Assembly: GCA_002440145.1 (NCBI GenBank)
Contig: DJRS01000104.1
Coordinates: 1-13,308 of the forward strand
Direction: 5' to 3'
DNA length: 13,308 nt
Source: Verrucomicrobia bacterium UBA6354
GTDB taxonomy: Bacteria > Verrucomicrobiota > Kiritimatiellia > RFP12 > UBA1067
The notes below the pieces were generated by a model. The model saw only the letters and a list, made by a program, of their open reading frames with translations, was not told the origin of the DNA and searched no databases. The position numbers were made by a program, and so were the translations under genes. The number at the start of each line of letters is the position of its first letter. Position 1 is the first letter of the stretch. This document shows positions 1-6,923 of the stretch, piece by piece.

Positions 1-157
1 GCCGCATGCGCGCTTCCCGCCGGAAACAAAGTCCATAGCTCCGACTCCAGCCTTCCAACTGCGATTTTTAGGATAAAAGGGGCTACAGTCCCCTGCGGCC
101 CGCAGGTCGTGGAGAATGGGAGAACGAGAGAGAGAGGGGGGGGGACTGCGCGGCAAA
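1..157. other. Non-coding left edge with hairpins and AG/poly-G tract
   Basis: I see no convincing gene between the window start and the stop codon of the glycosyltransferase at 158. The stretch holds a perfect odd palindrome (CCTGCGG, C, CCGCAGG) at 92-106, a weak terminator-like hairpin at 75-94, and a simple-sequence tract in which alternating AG (about 124-135) runs into nine G residues at 136-144. A 66-codon plus-strand frame starting at 109 overlaps the glycosyltransferase end, is Arg-rich and low in complexity, and is not credible. Confidence 0.6.
75..94 (-). terminator. Weak rho-independent terminator candidate
   Basis: Read on the minus strand, an AGGGG arm and a CCCCT arm enclose a 7-base loop and run into TTTTAT, about 65-85 bases past the stop codon of the family 4 glycosyltransferase. 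A second palindrome (92-106) lies just upstream in the direction of transcription. The stem is only 5 base pairs, so this is tentative, but the position and short T run fit the end of the minus-strand transcript. Confidence 0.3.
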
Positions 158-1351
158 TCAAACGCCGACGGGCGGCAAAAGCTCCGTTAACGCTTCGCTC
201 CTTGCTTCGCACGCGCAGCCTTTTGTCGCTCCGTGATTCAGGGAGGGGTAATCCGGGCAGACGCGCGCGAAAACCGCACCCAGTTTCCGGCGGAAGACGG
301 CAGGCGTAAAACGCGCGGCATTCCGCCGGCAGGCGACGGGGTCCCACGTCCGCGACTCAAACTCCTCCAGGGCGGCGCAGAGCGCGTCCGGGGTTTGGTT
401 TTCGAAGAAGAGCCCGGTTTCGCCGTCCACGACCGTCTCGCGCGCGCCACCTGCCGCGTAGGCGATGACGGGGGTCCCTGCCGCCTGGGCTTCCAGAGGG
501 ACGATGCCGAAGTCTTCAATGCCGGGGAAAAGGAGCGCGGAAGCGCCTGCATAGGCGCGGCGCAAGTCCTCGCGGCTCACGCGTCCGGTGAATTCGACGA
601 GCGGACTCCCCTTCGCCAGCGCTTGGAGCGACGCGATCTGGTTTCCCGTCCCCACGACTTTCAGGCGCCTACCGCTCCTCAGGCAAGCCGAAACCGCCAA
701 ATCCGGACGTTTGTAGGCAATCAACTGCCCCGCCAAAAGATAGTAGCCGCCCTTTTCACGGACGTCCGCCCGAGGCTCCGCGGAGAAGAAATCGTAATCC
801 ACCATCGGATGGACGACCGTCGCGTCGCGTCCGTAAATGCGCTTGATGCGGGAGGCGACAAAATCCGAATTGGCGACAAAGACGTCCACCGCCGCGGCGC
901 TCGCGAGGTCTTCCTTGCGCAAATAGCCGCGAAAAAGGCGCATGGCGAGCTTTCCGCCCAGCCCGGCCGTCTTGTAGTAGTCCGCGTACATGTCCCAAAG
1001 ATAGCGCATGGGCGTATGGCAATAGCAGACGTGCGGCACGCCTTTGGGCTTTCGGATGCCCTTGACGGGACCGGATTCGCTGGAAACGACGAGGTCGTAG
1101 CCCGAAAGGTCGAACGACCGGCTCGCGCAAGGCATCAGCGGCAAATAGATTTGGCACCGGGTGCGCGCAAACGGCAATCGCCCGACAAAGGACTCGGTTA
1201 TCTTCCGCCCGCCGAACCACTCCGCCATCGTACGCGGATTGTAGGCGTGCGTGAAGACGTCGCCCCCGGGGAACATCGCGCAAATCTCGCGGAAGACGTT
1301 CTCGCCGCCGCGGCGGTTCGTCAGCCAATAATGCAGGAGCGCCGTTTTCAT
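158..1351 (-). CDS. Family 4 glycosyltransferase (WbaZ-like)
   Basis: This is a probable cytoplasmic, membrane-associated glycosyltransferase that moves a sugar from a nucleotide-sugar donor to a surface-polysaccharide or O-antigen acceptor. I chose the ATG at 1351 (397 residues) because GAAGG lies 9 bases upstream; an in-frame TTG at 1360 would add three residues. The N-terminal half carries the GT-B signature of this subgroup: SSESGPVKG near residues 90-98, then CYCHTPMRYLWD near 110-120. The C-terminal half has the retaining GT4 E-x7-E motif (EDFGIVPLE, Glu 279 and Glu 287) followed by an AGTPVIA loop and GGARETV. The last 30 or so residues, after VFARV, do not look like the family and come from GCGAAGC/GGAGC-rich DNA. 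The gene is 138 bases downstream of rhaA and may be a separate unit. The donor (mannose, rhamnose or other) cannot be read from sequence; GT4 membership is secure. Confidence 0.9.
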   Translation of the reverse strand: MKTALLHYWLTNRRGGENVFREICAMFPGGDVFTHAYNPRTMAEWFGGRKITESFVGRLPFARTRCQIYLPLMPCASRSFDLSGYDLVVSSESGPVKGIRKPKGVPHVCYCHTPMRYLWDMYADYYKTAGLGGKLAMRLFRGYLRKEDLASAAAVDVFVANSDFVASRIKRIYGRDATVVHPMVDYDFFSAEPRADVREKGGYYLLAGQLIAYKRPDLAVSACLRSGRRLKVVGTGNQIASLQALAKGSPLVEFTGRVSREDLRRAYAGASALLFPGIEDFGIVPLEAQAAGTPVIAYAAGGARETVVDGETGLFFENQTPDALCAALEEFESRTWDPVACRRNAARFTPAVFRRKLGAVFARVCPDYPSLNHGATKGCACEARSEALTELLPPVGV

Positions 1352-1489
1352 CCAAGCCAACCTTCATGCGTACGCCAGACCGGGAGCCCGCCCTTCAGGC
1401 GAAACGGCCGTCTCGAGCCGTTGTGCCCGGGGCGGCCGTCCCATCGGAATTCCCCCGATTTGGCGATGAAGACCCGATGTCCGCCGGGT
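1352..1489 (-). other. Intergenic gap between rhaA and the glycosyltransferase
   Basis: This 138-base gap is the longest one between two genes in the window. It holds two short inverted repeats: AACGGC/GCCGTT at 1403-1422 and ATCGG/CCGAT at 1443-1459. No clear -35/-10 pair is visible, and GAAGG just before 1351 serves as the Shine-Dalgarno site of the downstream gene. The gap could carry attenuation or termination after rhaA. Confidence 0.5.
1403..1422 (-). terminator. Possible weak terminator after rhaA
   Basis: On the minus strand AACGGC and GCCGTT form a perfect 6-base-pair stem with an 8-base loop, followed by only three T residues. It lies about 70 bases past the rhaA stop. The poor T-tract makes this a low-confidence terminator; it may be only an incidental inverted repeat in GC-rich DNA. 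Confidence 0.22.
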
Positions 1490-2728
1490 TCAGCGCTTCA
1501 GCAACACGTCCTTCTCGTACTTCTGGACTTTCTTGAGCCACTCTTCGTTGGCCGGAACATGGTGACGCTTGCAGAATTCCGCCCAGACGGCGTCCGTCGG
1601 GTAGTTCTTGTACTCCTCCTGCAGGACGAGCTGCGACGTGAACTCGCCGGCGTCTTGAAGGGCCTTGAGCTGTTTGTTCGGCAACAGCATCGCCTTCAAG
1701 AGTTCCTTCTGCATGTTGCGCATGCCCAGCACCCAGGCGGCCACGCGGCAAATGGAGGCGTCGAAGTAGTCCAGCGCAATGATGAAGTTGTCCTGTCCCA
1801 TGCGCACGATTTCCTCCGCGGCATTGCGCAAGTCGTCGTTCTGGCGGATGACGTGGTCCGAATCCCAGCGGACGGGACGCGAAATGTGGAACGCCACCTT
1901 GCCAAAGAACATGAGGAACGAACTGATCTTGTCGGCGACGTTCTCCGTCAGATGGAAATGCCCCATGTCCAACAGGGCGAGGATCTTGCGGCTCAGCGCA
2001 TATCCCATCACGAATTCGTGCGAATTGACCGTATAGCTCTCGACGCCGATGCCGAAGAGCTTGGACTCGAGCGTCGGGACGACGCGCTTCTTGTCGTATT
2101 TCGCCTGCTTGAAGATCTTGTCGAGCGAATCGGCCATGCGCTGGCGCGGTCCGAGACGGTCAGAGGGTTCGTCCTTGTAGCCGTCCGGGCACCAGAAATT
2201 GATTGTGCAGGGCGATTTGAGTTCCTTTGCCATGTAATCGGCGATTTCCAGGCATTTGATGCCATGCTTCACCCAGAAAGCGCGAATCTTCGGATCCGGG
2301 CTCGCGAGCGTCATGCCGTCCACGACGTTGGGATGGGAGAAGAACGTCGGATTGAAATCCAGTCCGACGCCGCGCTTCTTCGCCCATTCCACCCAGGGCT
2401 TGAACTGCTCCGGCCCCAACTGGTCGCGGTCCACGACCTTGTCCTTGTGCACGCCGTAGCAGGCATGAAGGTTCAGGCGGTGACGCCCGGGAATGAGCGA
2501 CAGGGAGAAGTCGATATCCGCCATCAACTGCTCGGGTGTCGTCGCCTTGCCGGGATAGTTTCCGGTCGTCTGGATGCCATTGGATGCGCCGCCGGCGTTC
2601 TCAAAGCCTCCCACGTCATCGCCCTGCCAGCAATGCATGGAGATGGCGATTTTGCCCAGTTCCTCGATTGCCTTCTCGGTATCCACACCGATGGCGGCGA
2701 ATTTCTTCTTGGCTTCTGCGTAACTCAT
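1490..2728 (-). CDS. rhaA: L-rhamnose isomerase
   Basis: RhaA converts L-rhamnose to L-rhamnulose, the first step of cytoplasmic rhamnose breakdown, using divalent metal ions. The 412-residue length is close to the usual ~415-420. The protein opens with the recognisable segment AISMHCWQGDDVGGFE (residues 28-43). It keeps the metal and substrate ligands of the family: Glu 230 (GVESY), Asp 254, His 257 and His 259 in LLDMGHFH, His 281, Asp 289 and Asp 291 (RWDSDH), and Asp 320/Asp 323 in LDYFDAS. The ATG at 2728 has AAAGGAG 6 bases upstream. The gene follows rhaT by 26 bases, so uptake and isomerisation are almost certainly co-transcribed. No rhamnulokinase, rhamnulose-1-phosphate aldolase or rhamnose regulator lies within the window. 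Identity is very secure. Confidence 0.97.
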   Translation of the reverse strand: MSYAEAKKKFAAIGVDTEKAIEELGKIAISMHCWQGDDVGGFENAGGASNGIQTTGNYPGKATTPEQLMADIDFSLSLIPGRHRLNLHACYGVHKDKVVDRDQLGPEQFKPWVEWAKKRGVGLDFNPTFFSHPNVVDGMTLASPDPKIRAFWVKHGIKCLEIADYMAKELKSPCTINFWCPDGYKDEPSDRLGPRQRMADSLDKIFKQAKYDKKRVVPTLESKLFGIGVESYTVNSHEFVMGYALSRKILALLDMGHFHLTENVADKISSFLMFFGKVAFHISRPVRWDSDHVIRQNDDLRNAAEEIVRMGQDNFIIALDYFDASICRVAAWVLGMRNMQKELLKAMLLPNKQLKALQDAGEFTSQLVLQEEYKNYPTDAVWAEFCKRHHVPANEEWLKKVQKYEKDVLLKR

Positions 2729-2754
2729 GGATTTCTCCTTTCCTTAGTTTTGCG

Positions 2755-3774
2755 TCAAAACGACTTGGCGACCACGGCCAGACCGATCGAGAAAGCGATG
2801 AACGCCAGCCCGAGCGCGAGCGCCAGGCGCGTGCGGCGCCCCGTGCCATTCCATTCGCCAAGGCCCACGCCGATCAAAGACGAGAAAAGCACGCACGAGC
2901 CCATGACGACGGCGAAGGAAATGTAGCGCATGGATCCCATCGCCGGTTCGCCTGTTTTCTGGCAGGCGAACTGCAACGCCCAGAGAACGCCAGCCAACGC
3001 GGCAAGCACCCAAGCCGGGCTGGCGGTCGCATAATCGCCGAACGTCCGGTTGCGCACGTTCTGGACGAGGCACCAAAGCGCGTTCACGATGAAACCGCCC
3101 CACAAGACCACGACAAGAACGGGCATGCCCGCCCATGCGGCCGGCGTGCCCATCGCGCGCGCGGTCTCCTCCATGGACGCTCCGCCCTGCAGGCCGAAGT
3201 TCATGCCCGCAGACGCGACGCCCGAAAAGACGGCGACGGTGATGCCCTTGTTGAAATTGAATTCCACGACCGCCTTCTTCTTGGTCGCCTCGTCCAGCTC
3301 GCCCTCTTTCAGTTTCCCCGCCATGCCGACCAGGACGATGCCGAGGAGCGAAACGCCGACACTGGCCAAAGTCACGACGGCCGCCGTATTCGCGACAAGA
3401 TCCGCCGCATGGCCCGTGACCAACGGCGGAATCAACGTGCCGGCGGCCGAACAGAGGCCGCATCCTATCGCAAGCCCCAGACCTATGCCCAGGTAGCGGA
3501 TCATCAGTCCCCAGGTAAGGCCGCCGACGCCCCAAAGCGCACCGAAAAGGACACACCTCGCCAACGTGGCGCCAGACGCGCTTCCTATCACCCGTCCGAG
3601 AGCCGGGCAGACGGCGTGCGCCAGCACGAGCGGGAACACGACCAGTCCGGCCAGCGCGTAAACGAACCAATAGGATTCGTAATGCCACTTCTTTATGCCG
3701 CGGAACGGCAGGGCGAAGACCGCCCCCATGAGGCCGCCCAACGAGCAAAGCAATGTCCCGACTGTTTCGTCCAC
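2755..3774 (-). CDS. rhaT: L-rhamnose/proton symporter
   Basis: RhaT is an inner-membrane permease that brings in L-rhamnose with a proton. The 339 residues (family about 340) contain ten hydrophobic segments, roughly at 5-23, 35-58, 70-90, 93-115, 126-152, 173-190, 210-232, 250-268, 280-305 and 316-335. A charged, Lys/Glu-rich loop lies between the fifth and sixth (about 153-172). The start is GTG at 3774, supported by GAGGAGG with 6-base spacing; no ATG lies in a better place. It sits 32 bases after the prenyl synthase stop and 26 bases before rhaA. The pairing with rhaA on the same strand strongly supports rhamnose as substrate over another sugar of the drug/metabolite transporter superfamily. 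Confidence 0.93.
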   Translation of the reverse strand: MDETVGTLLCSLGGLMGAVFALPFRGIKKWHYESYWFVYALAGLVVFPLVLAHAVCPALGRVIGSASGATLARCVLFGALWGVGGLTWGLMIRYLGIGLGLAIGCGLCSAAGTLIPPLVTGHAADLVANTAAVVTLASVGVSLLGIVLVGMAGKLKEGELDEATKKKAVVEFNFNKGITVAVFSGVASAGMNFGLQGGASMEETARAMGTPAAWAGMPVLVVVLWGGFIVNALWCLVQNVRNRTFGDYATASPAWVLAALAGVLWALQFACQKTGEPAMGSMRYISFAVVMGSCVLFSSLIGVGLGEWNGTGRRTRLALALGLAFIAFSIGLAVVAKSF

Positions 3775-3780
3775 AGGTAT

Positions 3781-3787
3781 CCTCCTC
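3781..3787 (-). promoter_or_regulatory. Strong ribosome binding site for rhaT
   Basis: GAGGAGG on the minus strand, 6 bases before the GTG at 3774, is a near-perfect Shine-Dalgarno site. It is the main reason for accepting a GTG start for rhaT. Confidence 0.75.
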
Positions 3788-3806
3788 TTCCTTGCCGTAG
3801 ATCAGG

Positions 3807-4577
3807 CTAGCGCGCCCGTCCCACGAGAGAGACCGCCAATTGCGTCAAGAAGTCCGTCTCGCCCGAAAGCGCGGACAGCGCGGCGATGGCGGCGTCCGTC
3901 GTCTCATGGATGCGCTTCTCGATTTCCGCCTTCGTATAGGGCGAGTCGCCGTCCAGCAAATCGTCCTCGAACTGGAACGCCATGCCGAGATTGCGGGCAA
4001 ATACGCGCAAAGCAGCGATCTCGGCATCCGTTCCGCCCGCAGCAAGTCCTCCCATGACCGCCGCGGCGACGAAAAGATCGCTTGTCTTGTGCAGATAGAT
4101 GAAATCCAGCCCGTCCGACTTCGCGACATCCTCGATCTGCCCCTCCACCACGCCGATGCCGGCCGCGGCGAGCGCTTCGACGGCCGCCGCGCCGTTTCGC
4201 GGAACCTTGATCGCCACGCGAAAGGCCAGCGCCTGCATGGCATCCGCGGCAAGTATCGCCGTCGCCTCGCCGTATTTGGCCCATACGCTCGGCTTCCCCC
4301 GACGCTCAACATCGTTGTCCATGGACGGAAGATCGTCGTGGATCAGCGTATAGTTGTGCAGAAGCTCGATGGCGGCCGCCGGATATCTGGCGTCCGCCGC
4401 GTTGCCGCCGACCGCTTCCGCCGCGGCGAGGCACACGAGGGGGCGCACGCGCTTGCCGCCCGTGCCTACCGCGTAGCGCATCGCCTCGAAGAGAACGGCC
4501 GGGCGCTCCGTGGCGGGAGGAAGAACCTCGTCCAGTGTCTTTTCAATCAGCTCCAAATATTCGTCTTTACGCTCCAT
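3807..4577 (-). CDS. ispA: Short-chain polyprenyl diphosphate synthase, shortened C-terminus
   Basis: This is a trans-isoprenyl diphosphate synthase (farnesyl/geranylgeranyl type) that extends allylic diphosphates with isopentenyl diphosphate for undecaprenyl carriers and quinones. Numbering from ATG 4577 (256 residues): GKRVRP at 41-46, first Asp-rich motif DDLPSMD at 81-87, EGQ at 145-147, KTSDLF at 164-169, second Asp-rich motif DDLLD at 205-209. I preferred ATG 4577 to the in-frame ATG 4598 because AGAGGTG lies 6 bases before it; the upstream ATG abuts the previous stop and lacks such a site. The protein is about 40 residues shorter than typical IspA. The loss falls right after the second Asp-rich motif, where most members have a GK-x-G-x-D...K-x-TY segment; here only DSPYTK remains. 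Product chain length cannot be told, so the ispA symbol is a best guess. Confidence 0.88.
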   Translation of the reverse strand: MERKDEYLELIEKTLDEVLPPATERPAVLFEAMRYAVGTGGKRVRPLVCLAAAEAVGGNAADARYPAAAIELLHNYTLIHDDLPSMDNDVERRGKPSVWAKYGEATAILAADAMQALAFRVAIKVPRNGAAAVEALAAAGIGVVEGQIEDVAKSDGLDFIYLHKTSDLFVAAAVMGGLAAGGTDAEIAALRVFARNLGMAFQFEDDLLDGDSPYTKAEIEKRIHETTDAAIAALSALSGETDFLTQLAVSLVGRAR

Positions 4578-4583
4578 GACCGG

Positions 4584-4590
4584 CACCTCT
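4584..4590 (-). promoter_or_regulatory. Ribosome binding site deciding the prenyl synthase start
   Basis: AGAGGTG on the minus strand lies 6 bases before the ATG at 4577. It favours this internal start over the in-frame ATG at 4598, which directly follows the stop of the zinc-ribbon gene and has only weak purine runs upstream. Confidence 0.55.
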
Positions 4591-4598
4591 CTCCTCAT

Positions 4599-4850
4599 TC
4601 AATAAAGTTTCTCGTACTCTCCCTTTTGCACCTTTTTCAAGCAGGAAAACCCGGCGCGTTTGGCCCTGTAATGCAAATCTGTCTTCGAATGCATCAAGCT
4701 CGGCGCCTGGATGACCCGCACGATCTCCGCGCCGCATGCCGGGCAGCGCGTCAGGCGCGGATCCGACAGATGCTGGGATACCTCGAAGCCTCCGCGGCAT
4801 TTCTCGCATCCGCCTTGCGGATTCTTCGCTTCATAGACGTAAACCGGCAT
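4599..4850 (-). CDS. FmdB-type zinc-ribbon protein
   Basis: This is a small 83-residue protein of the FmdB/CxxC putative regulatory family. It starts MPVYVYEA and holds one zinc ribbon: Cys15-x2-Cys18 and Cys36-x2-Cys39, with the family-typical segment SDPRLTRCPACG at 29-40. A basic tail with one further Cys (70) follows. The molecular role of the family is not established; members were proposed as regulators, but this one could be a simple metal- or RNA-binding accessory. Its ATG shares one base with the aroQ stop (TGATG), and AAGGGA lies just upstream inside aroQ, so it is translationally coupled to aroQ. The prenyl synthase follows at once. Confidence 0.82.
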   Translation of the reverse strand: MPVYVYEAKNPQGGCEKCRGGFEVSQHLSDPRLTRCPACGAEIVRVIQAPSLMHSKTDLHYRAKRAGFSCLKKVQKGEYEKLY

Positions 4851-5293
4851 CAGACATCCCTTCCCGCCGGCCTGGAAGCCAAGAACCGGATCGCCTTGTC
4901 ATACGACTCGAAGCCGAAACCGGCGAACGTCGCGCACGCCGCCATCCCCACGTAGGATACGTGCCGGAAGGGTTCGCGCGTCTTGGGGTCCGTGATATGC
5001 ACCTCGACGACCGGCATCGCCACCGCTTTCAATGCGTCCAGAATGGCGACCGATGTGTGCGTGTAGGCGGCGGCGTTCAAGACGATCGCGTCGAATGCGC
5101 CGCGCGCTTCCTGGATCCAGTCCACCAGCGTGCCCTCGTGGTTGGACTGGCGCACCTCGACCCGGACACCGGCGTCCGCCCCCGCGCGTACGCACAGTTC
5201 CACGAGTTCCGCATAGGTGCGCGAGCCGTACAGACCCGGTTCGCGCAAGCCCAGCAGATTGAGATTCGGACCGTTCAAGACGAGAATCTTCAT
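4850..5293 (-). CDS. aroQ: 3-dehydroquinate dehydratase, type II
   Basis: AroQ removes water from 3-dehydroquinate to give 3-dehydroshikimate, step three of the shikimate pathway, in the cytoplasm as a dodecamer. The 147 residues match the type II family (about 145-150). Visible motifs are NGPNLNLLGLREP at 7-19, the catalytic Tyr 22 in LYG, SNHEG at 50-54, Asn 73 with AYTHTS at 76-81, the general acid His 99 in EVHITD, and REPFRH at 106-111 (Arg 110). The usual NPGAYTHTS reads NAAAYTHTS here, a tolerated variation. The ATG overlaps the lpxD stop by four bases (ATGA), so it is coupled to lpxD. Finding aroQ directly after lpxD instead of fabZ/lpxA is a departure from the proteobacterial order. 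Assignment is very secure. Confidence 0.96.
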   Translation of the reverse strand: MKILVLNGPNLNLLGLREPGLYGSRTYAELVELCVRAGADAGVRVEVRQSNHEGTLVDWIQEARGAFDAIVLNAAAYTHTSVAILDALKAVAMPVVEVHITDPKTREPFRHVSYVGMAACATFAGFGFESYDKAIRFLASRPAGRDV

Positions 5294-6318
5294 TTTCCAG
5301 CCAGTCTCTCCTTGAGTTCCTTGACCTCGGCGCGCAGCTTCGCCACGAGTTTAGGCAGCAAAACGCGTCCGCCGAAGTCCTTCATGGATTCGGCCGGGGC
5401 CCCCAGGACGTACTTGACGGAACCGTCGAGCGATTGCGACACGCCGGCCTGCGGACCGACCTGCACGCCGTCGGCGATCTTGATGTGCCCGGAAACGCCC
5501 GCCTGCGCCCAGACAAGGCATCCATAGCCGATTTCCGTCGAACCGGCGACGCCGCTTTGCGCGATAAGCCCGGAATACCCTTTTACCTTGACGTTGTGGC
5601 CGATCTGCACCAGATTGTCGATCTTGGTCATGGGGCCGATGTAGGTCCGCCCGATGCGCGCGCGGTCGATCGTCGTGTTGGAACCGATCTCGACGCCGTC
5701 GCCGATCTCGACGATGCCCAGCTGGGGTATCTTCTCGATGAAGACGCTGCCGTCCGCGCGCCGTCCGTTGTTGAAGCCGTAGCCGTCACCCCCCAAACGC
5801 ACGCCGCAATGGATGATGCAATCGGCGCCGACGACCGTGCCCTCGCGCAAGGTGACTTGCGGATAAATGTGCGTGCGCGCGCCCACGCGGCAGCCTTCTC
5901 CGATGAAAACCTGCGCCTCCACGACCGCGCCCGCGCCGATTGCGGACCCTTTCTCGATCACGGCATAGGCGCCGACGTGCACGTTTTCACCGAGTTCGAC
6001 GCTCGGATCCACAAGAGCCGTCGGATGCACGCCCGGCGCGCGAACGGGCTCCGGGGGCGCGAACAGCTTGGCCGCGGCCATGCACGCATGGTTGGGGTCG
6101 CCCACCCGGATCACGGCGCAGGGCGCACCATGCGACCAGTCCGGCGGAAGCAGGACCGCCGACGCCTTCGTGCCTGCGACGAGTTTCACGTGCTTCGGGT
6201 CTTTGCAGAAGCTCAAGTCCCCGGGTCGCGCCTCTTCCAGCCCTGCACACGCCGCGAGCTCGACATCCGGCCCCTCGAGCGTTCCGCCCAGGATCTTCGC
6301 AAGCTCACTTGCTTTCAT
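5290..6318 (-). CDS. lpxD: UDP-3-O-acylglucosamine N-acyltransferase
   Basis: LpxD adds an ACP-bound hydroxyacyl chain to the 2-amino group of UDP-3-O-acylglucosamine, the third step of lipid A synthesis, at the cytoplasmic side. The 342 residues match the family (about 340). The N-terminal uridine-binding domain spans about 1-95 (ELAKILGG at 5-12, RPGDLSF at 31-37). A long left-handed beta helix of hexapeptide repeats covers about 98-315, and a short charged helix ends the protein. Family signatures are GDGYGF at 177-182 and the catalytic His 241 in DNLVQIGHNV. The ATG overlaps the end of ompH by 14 bases; AAAGAG precedes it. The presence of lpxD argues for a lipid A outer membrane. Assignment is very secure. 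Confidence 0.97.
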   Translation of the reverse strand: MKASELAKILGGTLEGPDVELAACAGLEEARPGDLSFCKDPKHVKLVAGTKASAVLLPPDWSHGAPCAVIRVGDPNHACMAAAKLFAPPEPVRAPGVHPTALVDPSVELGENVHVGAYAVIEKGSAIGAGAVVEAQVFIGEGCRVGARTHIYPQVTLREGTVVGADCIIHCGVRLGGDGYGFNNGRRADGSVFIEKIPQLGIVEIGDGVEIGSNTTIDRARIGRTYIGPMTKIDNLVQIGHNVKVKGYSGLIAQSGVAGSTEIGYGCLVWAQAGVSGHIKIADGVQVGPQAGVSQSLDGSVKYVLGAPAESMKDFGGRVLLPKLVAKLRAEVKELKERLAGK

Positions 6319-6892
6319 TTTTCTCTTTGCCTTTGTCGGCCGGTTTGCGCGCTTTCGCGGGATCGACGCCCATCTTCTTCAGCACGCCGTCCGTCACGTC
6401 GTACGCCTTCTTGGCGTAAAGCGCCGCGCTGCCGTCGAGAACGAGATCGTAGCCCGCCTCCGCGGCGAACTCGTTGATCGTCTTCTTGATGTCGTCCGCC
6501 TGGATGCGCAAAAGACGAGCTTCCGTGTCGGCCAGCTCGCGTTCGCCGCGCATGGCCTCGTTGCGCATCTCCTGCTGCTGCTTGATAAACTGGTTCTGGA
6601 TGTCGACCAGCCGGTTCTCGAGCGACTTCTTGGCCGCATCGGACAACATGGGGTTGCGCAGCTCGTCCGCCAGTTTGCGTCCCTCGTTCTGGACGGACAG
6701 CAAGTCCGTCTTCATGGCGTCCAGCTTCGTCTTGCACGCCGCTTCGGATTCGGCCAGAAACTTTTTGTTGCTTTCGTAGCTCCTGTGGCTGCGGACGAGC
6801 AGCAGCATGTCCACCGTGCCGATCTTCATCTCGGCGAAGGCGACCGTCGTGCCCGCAAGCAGGGCTCCGACCGTCAGTGCGAGATTCTTCAT
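6305..6892 (-). CDS. ompH: OmpH/Skp-family periplasmic chaperone
   Basis: Skp-family trimers hold unfolded outer-membrane proteins in the periplasm and pass them to the BAM complex. The 195-residue protein starts with a signal peptide (MKNLALTVGALLAGTTVAFA, cleavage likely after Ala 20). The OmpH opening strand follows (KIGTVDMLLLVRSHRSYESN, from residue 23). Residues about 45-135 form the long charged helical arms, and GYDLVLDGSAALYAKKAYDVTDGVL (about 147-171) is the closing core region, typical of OmpH. The Lys-rich tail after 175 resembles no known domain. A strong AGGAGG (6901-6906) with 8-base spacing precedes the ATG. The gene lies 31 bases after bamA and overlaps lpxD, the classic bamA-ompH-lpxD order. 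Family assignment is firm, function by homology. Confidence 0.93.
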   Translation of the reverse strand: MKNLALTVGALLAGTTVAFAEMKIGTVDMLLLVRSHRSYESNKKFLAESEAACKTKLDAMKTDLLSVQNEGRKLADELRNPMLSDAAKKSLENRLVDIQNQFIKQQQEMRNEAMRGERELADTEARLLRIQADDIKKTINEFAAEAGYDLVLDGSAALYAKKAYDVTDGVLKKMGVDPAKARKPADKGKEKNESK

Positions 6893-6923
6893 AGTATGGT
6901 CCTCCTGTTAGTCTGTTGCATGT

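Noticed and set aside
124..144. Phase-variable tract controlling the GT4 gene
   Set aside because: The tract lies downstream of the stop codon, so slippage cannot change the reading frame of that gene.
233..2926. An 897-codon open frame on the plus strand, the longest in the window
   Set aside because: It lies antisense to two certain genes (GT4 and rhaA) and crosses their intergenic gap. Its translation is Arg/His-rich without any recognisable domain. Long antisense frames are expected in GC-rich coding DNA.
2536..3810. A 424-codon plus-strand frame opposite rhaA and rhaT
   Set aside because: It covers parts of two certain minus-strand genes and has a low-complexity Arg/Gln/Asp-rich translation typical of a shadow frame.
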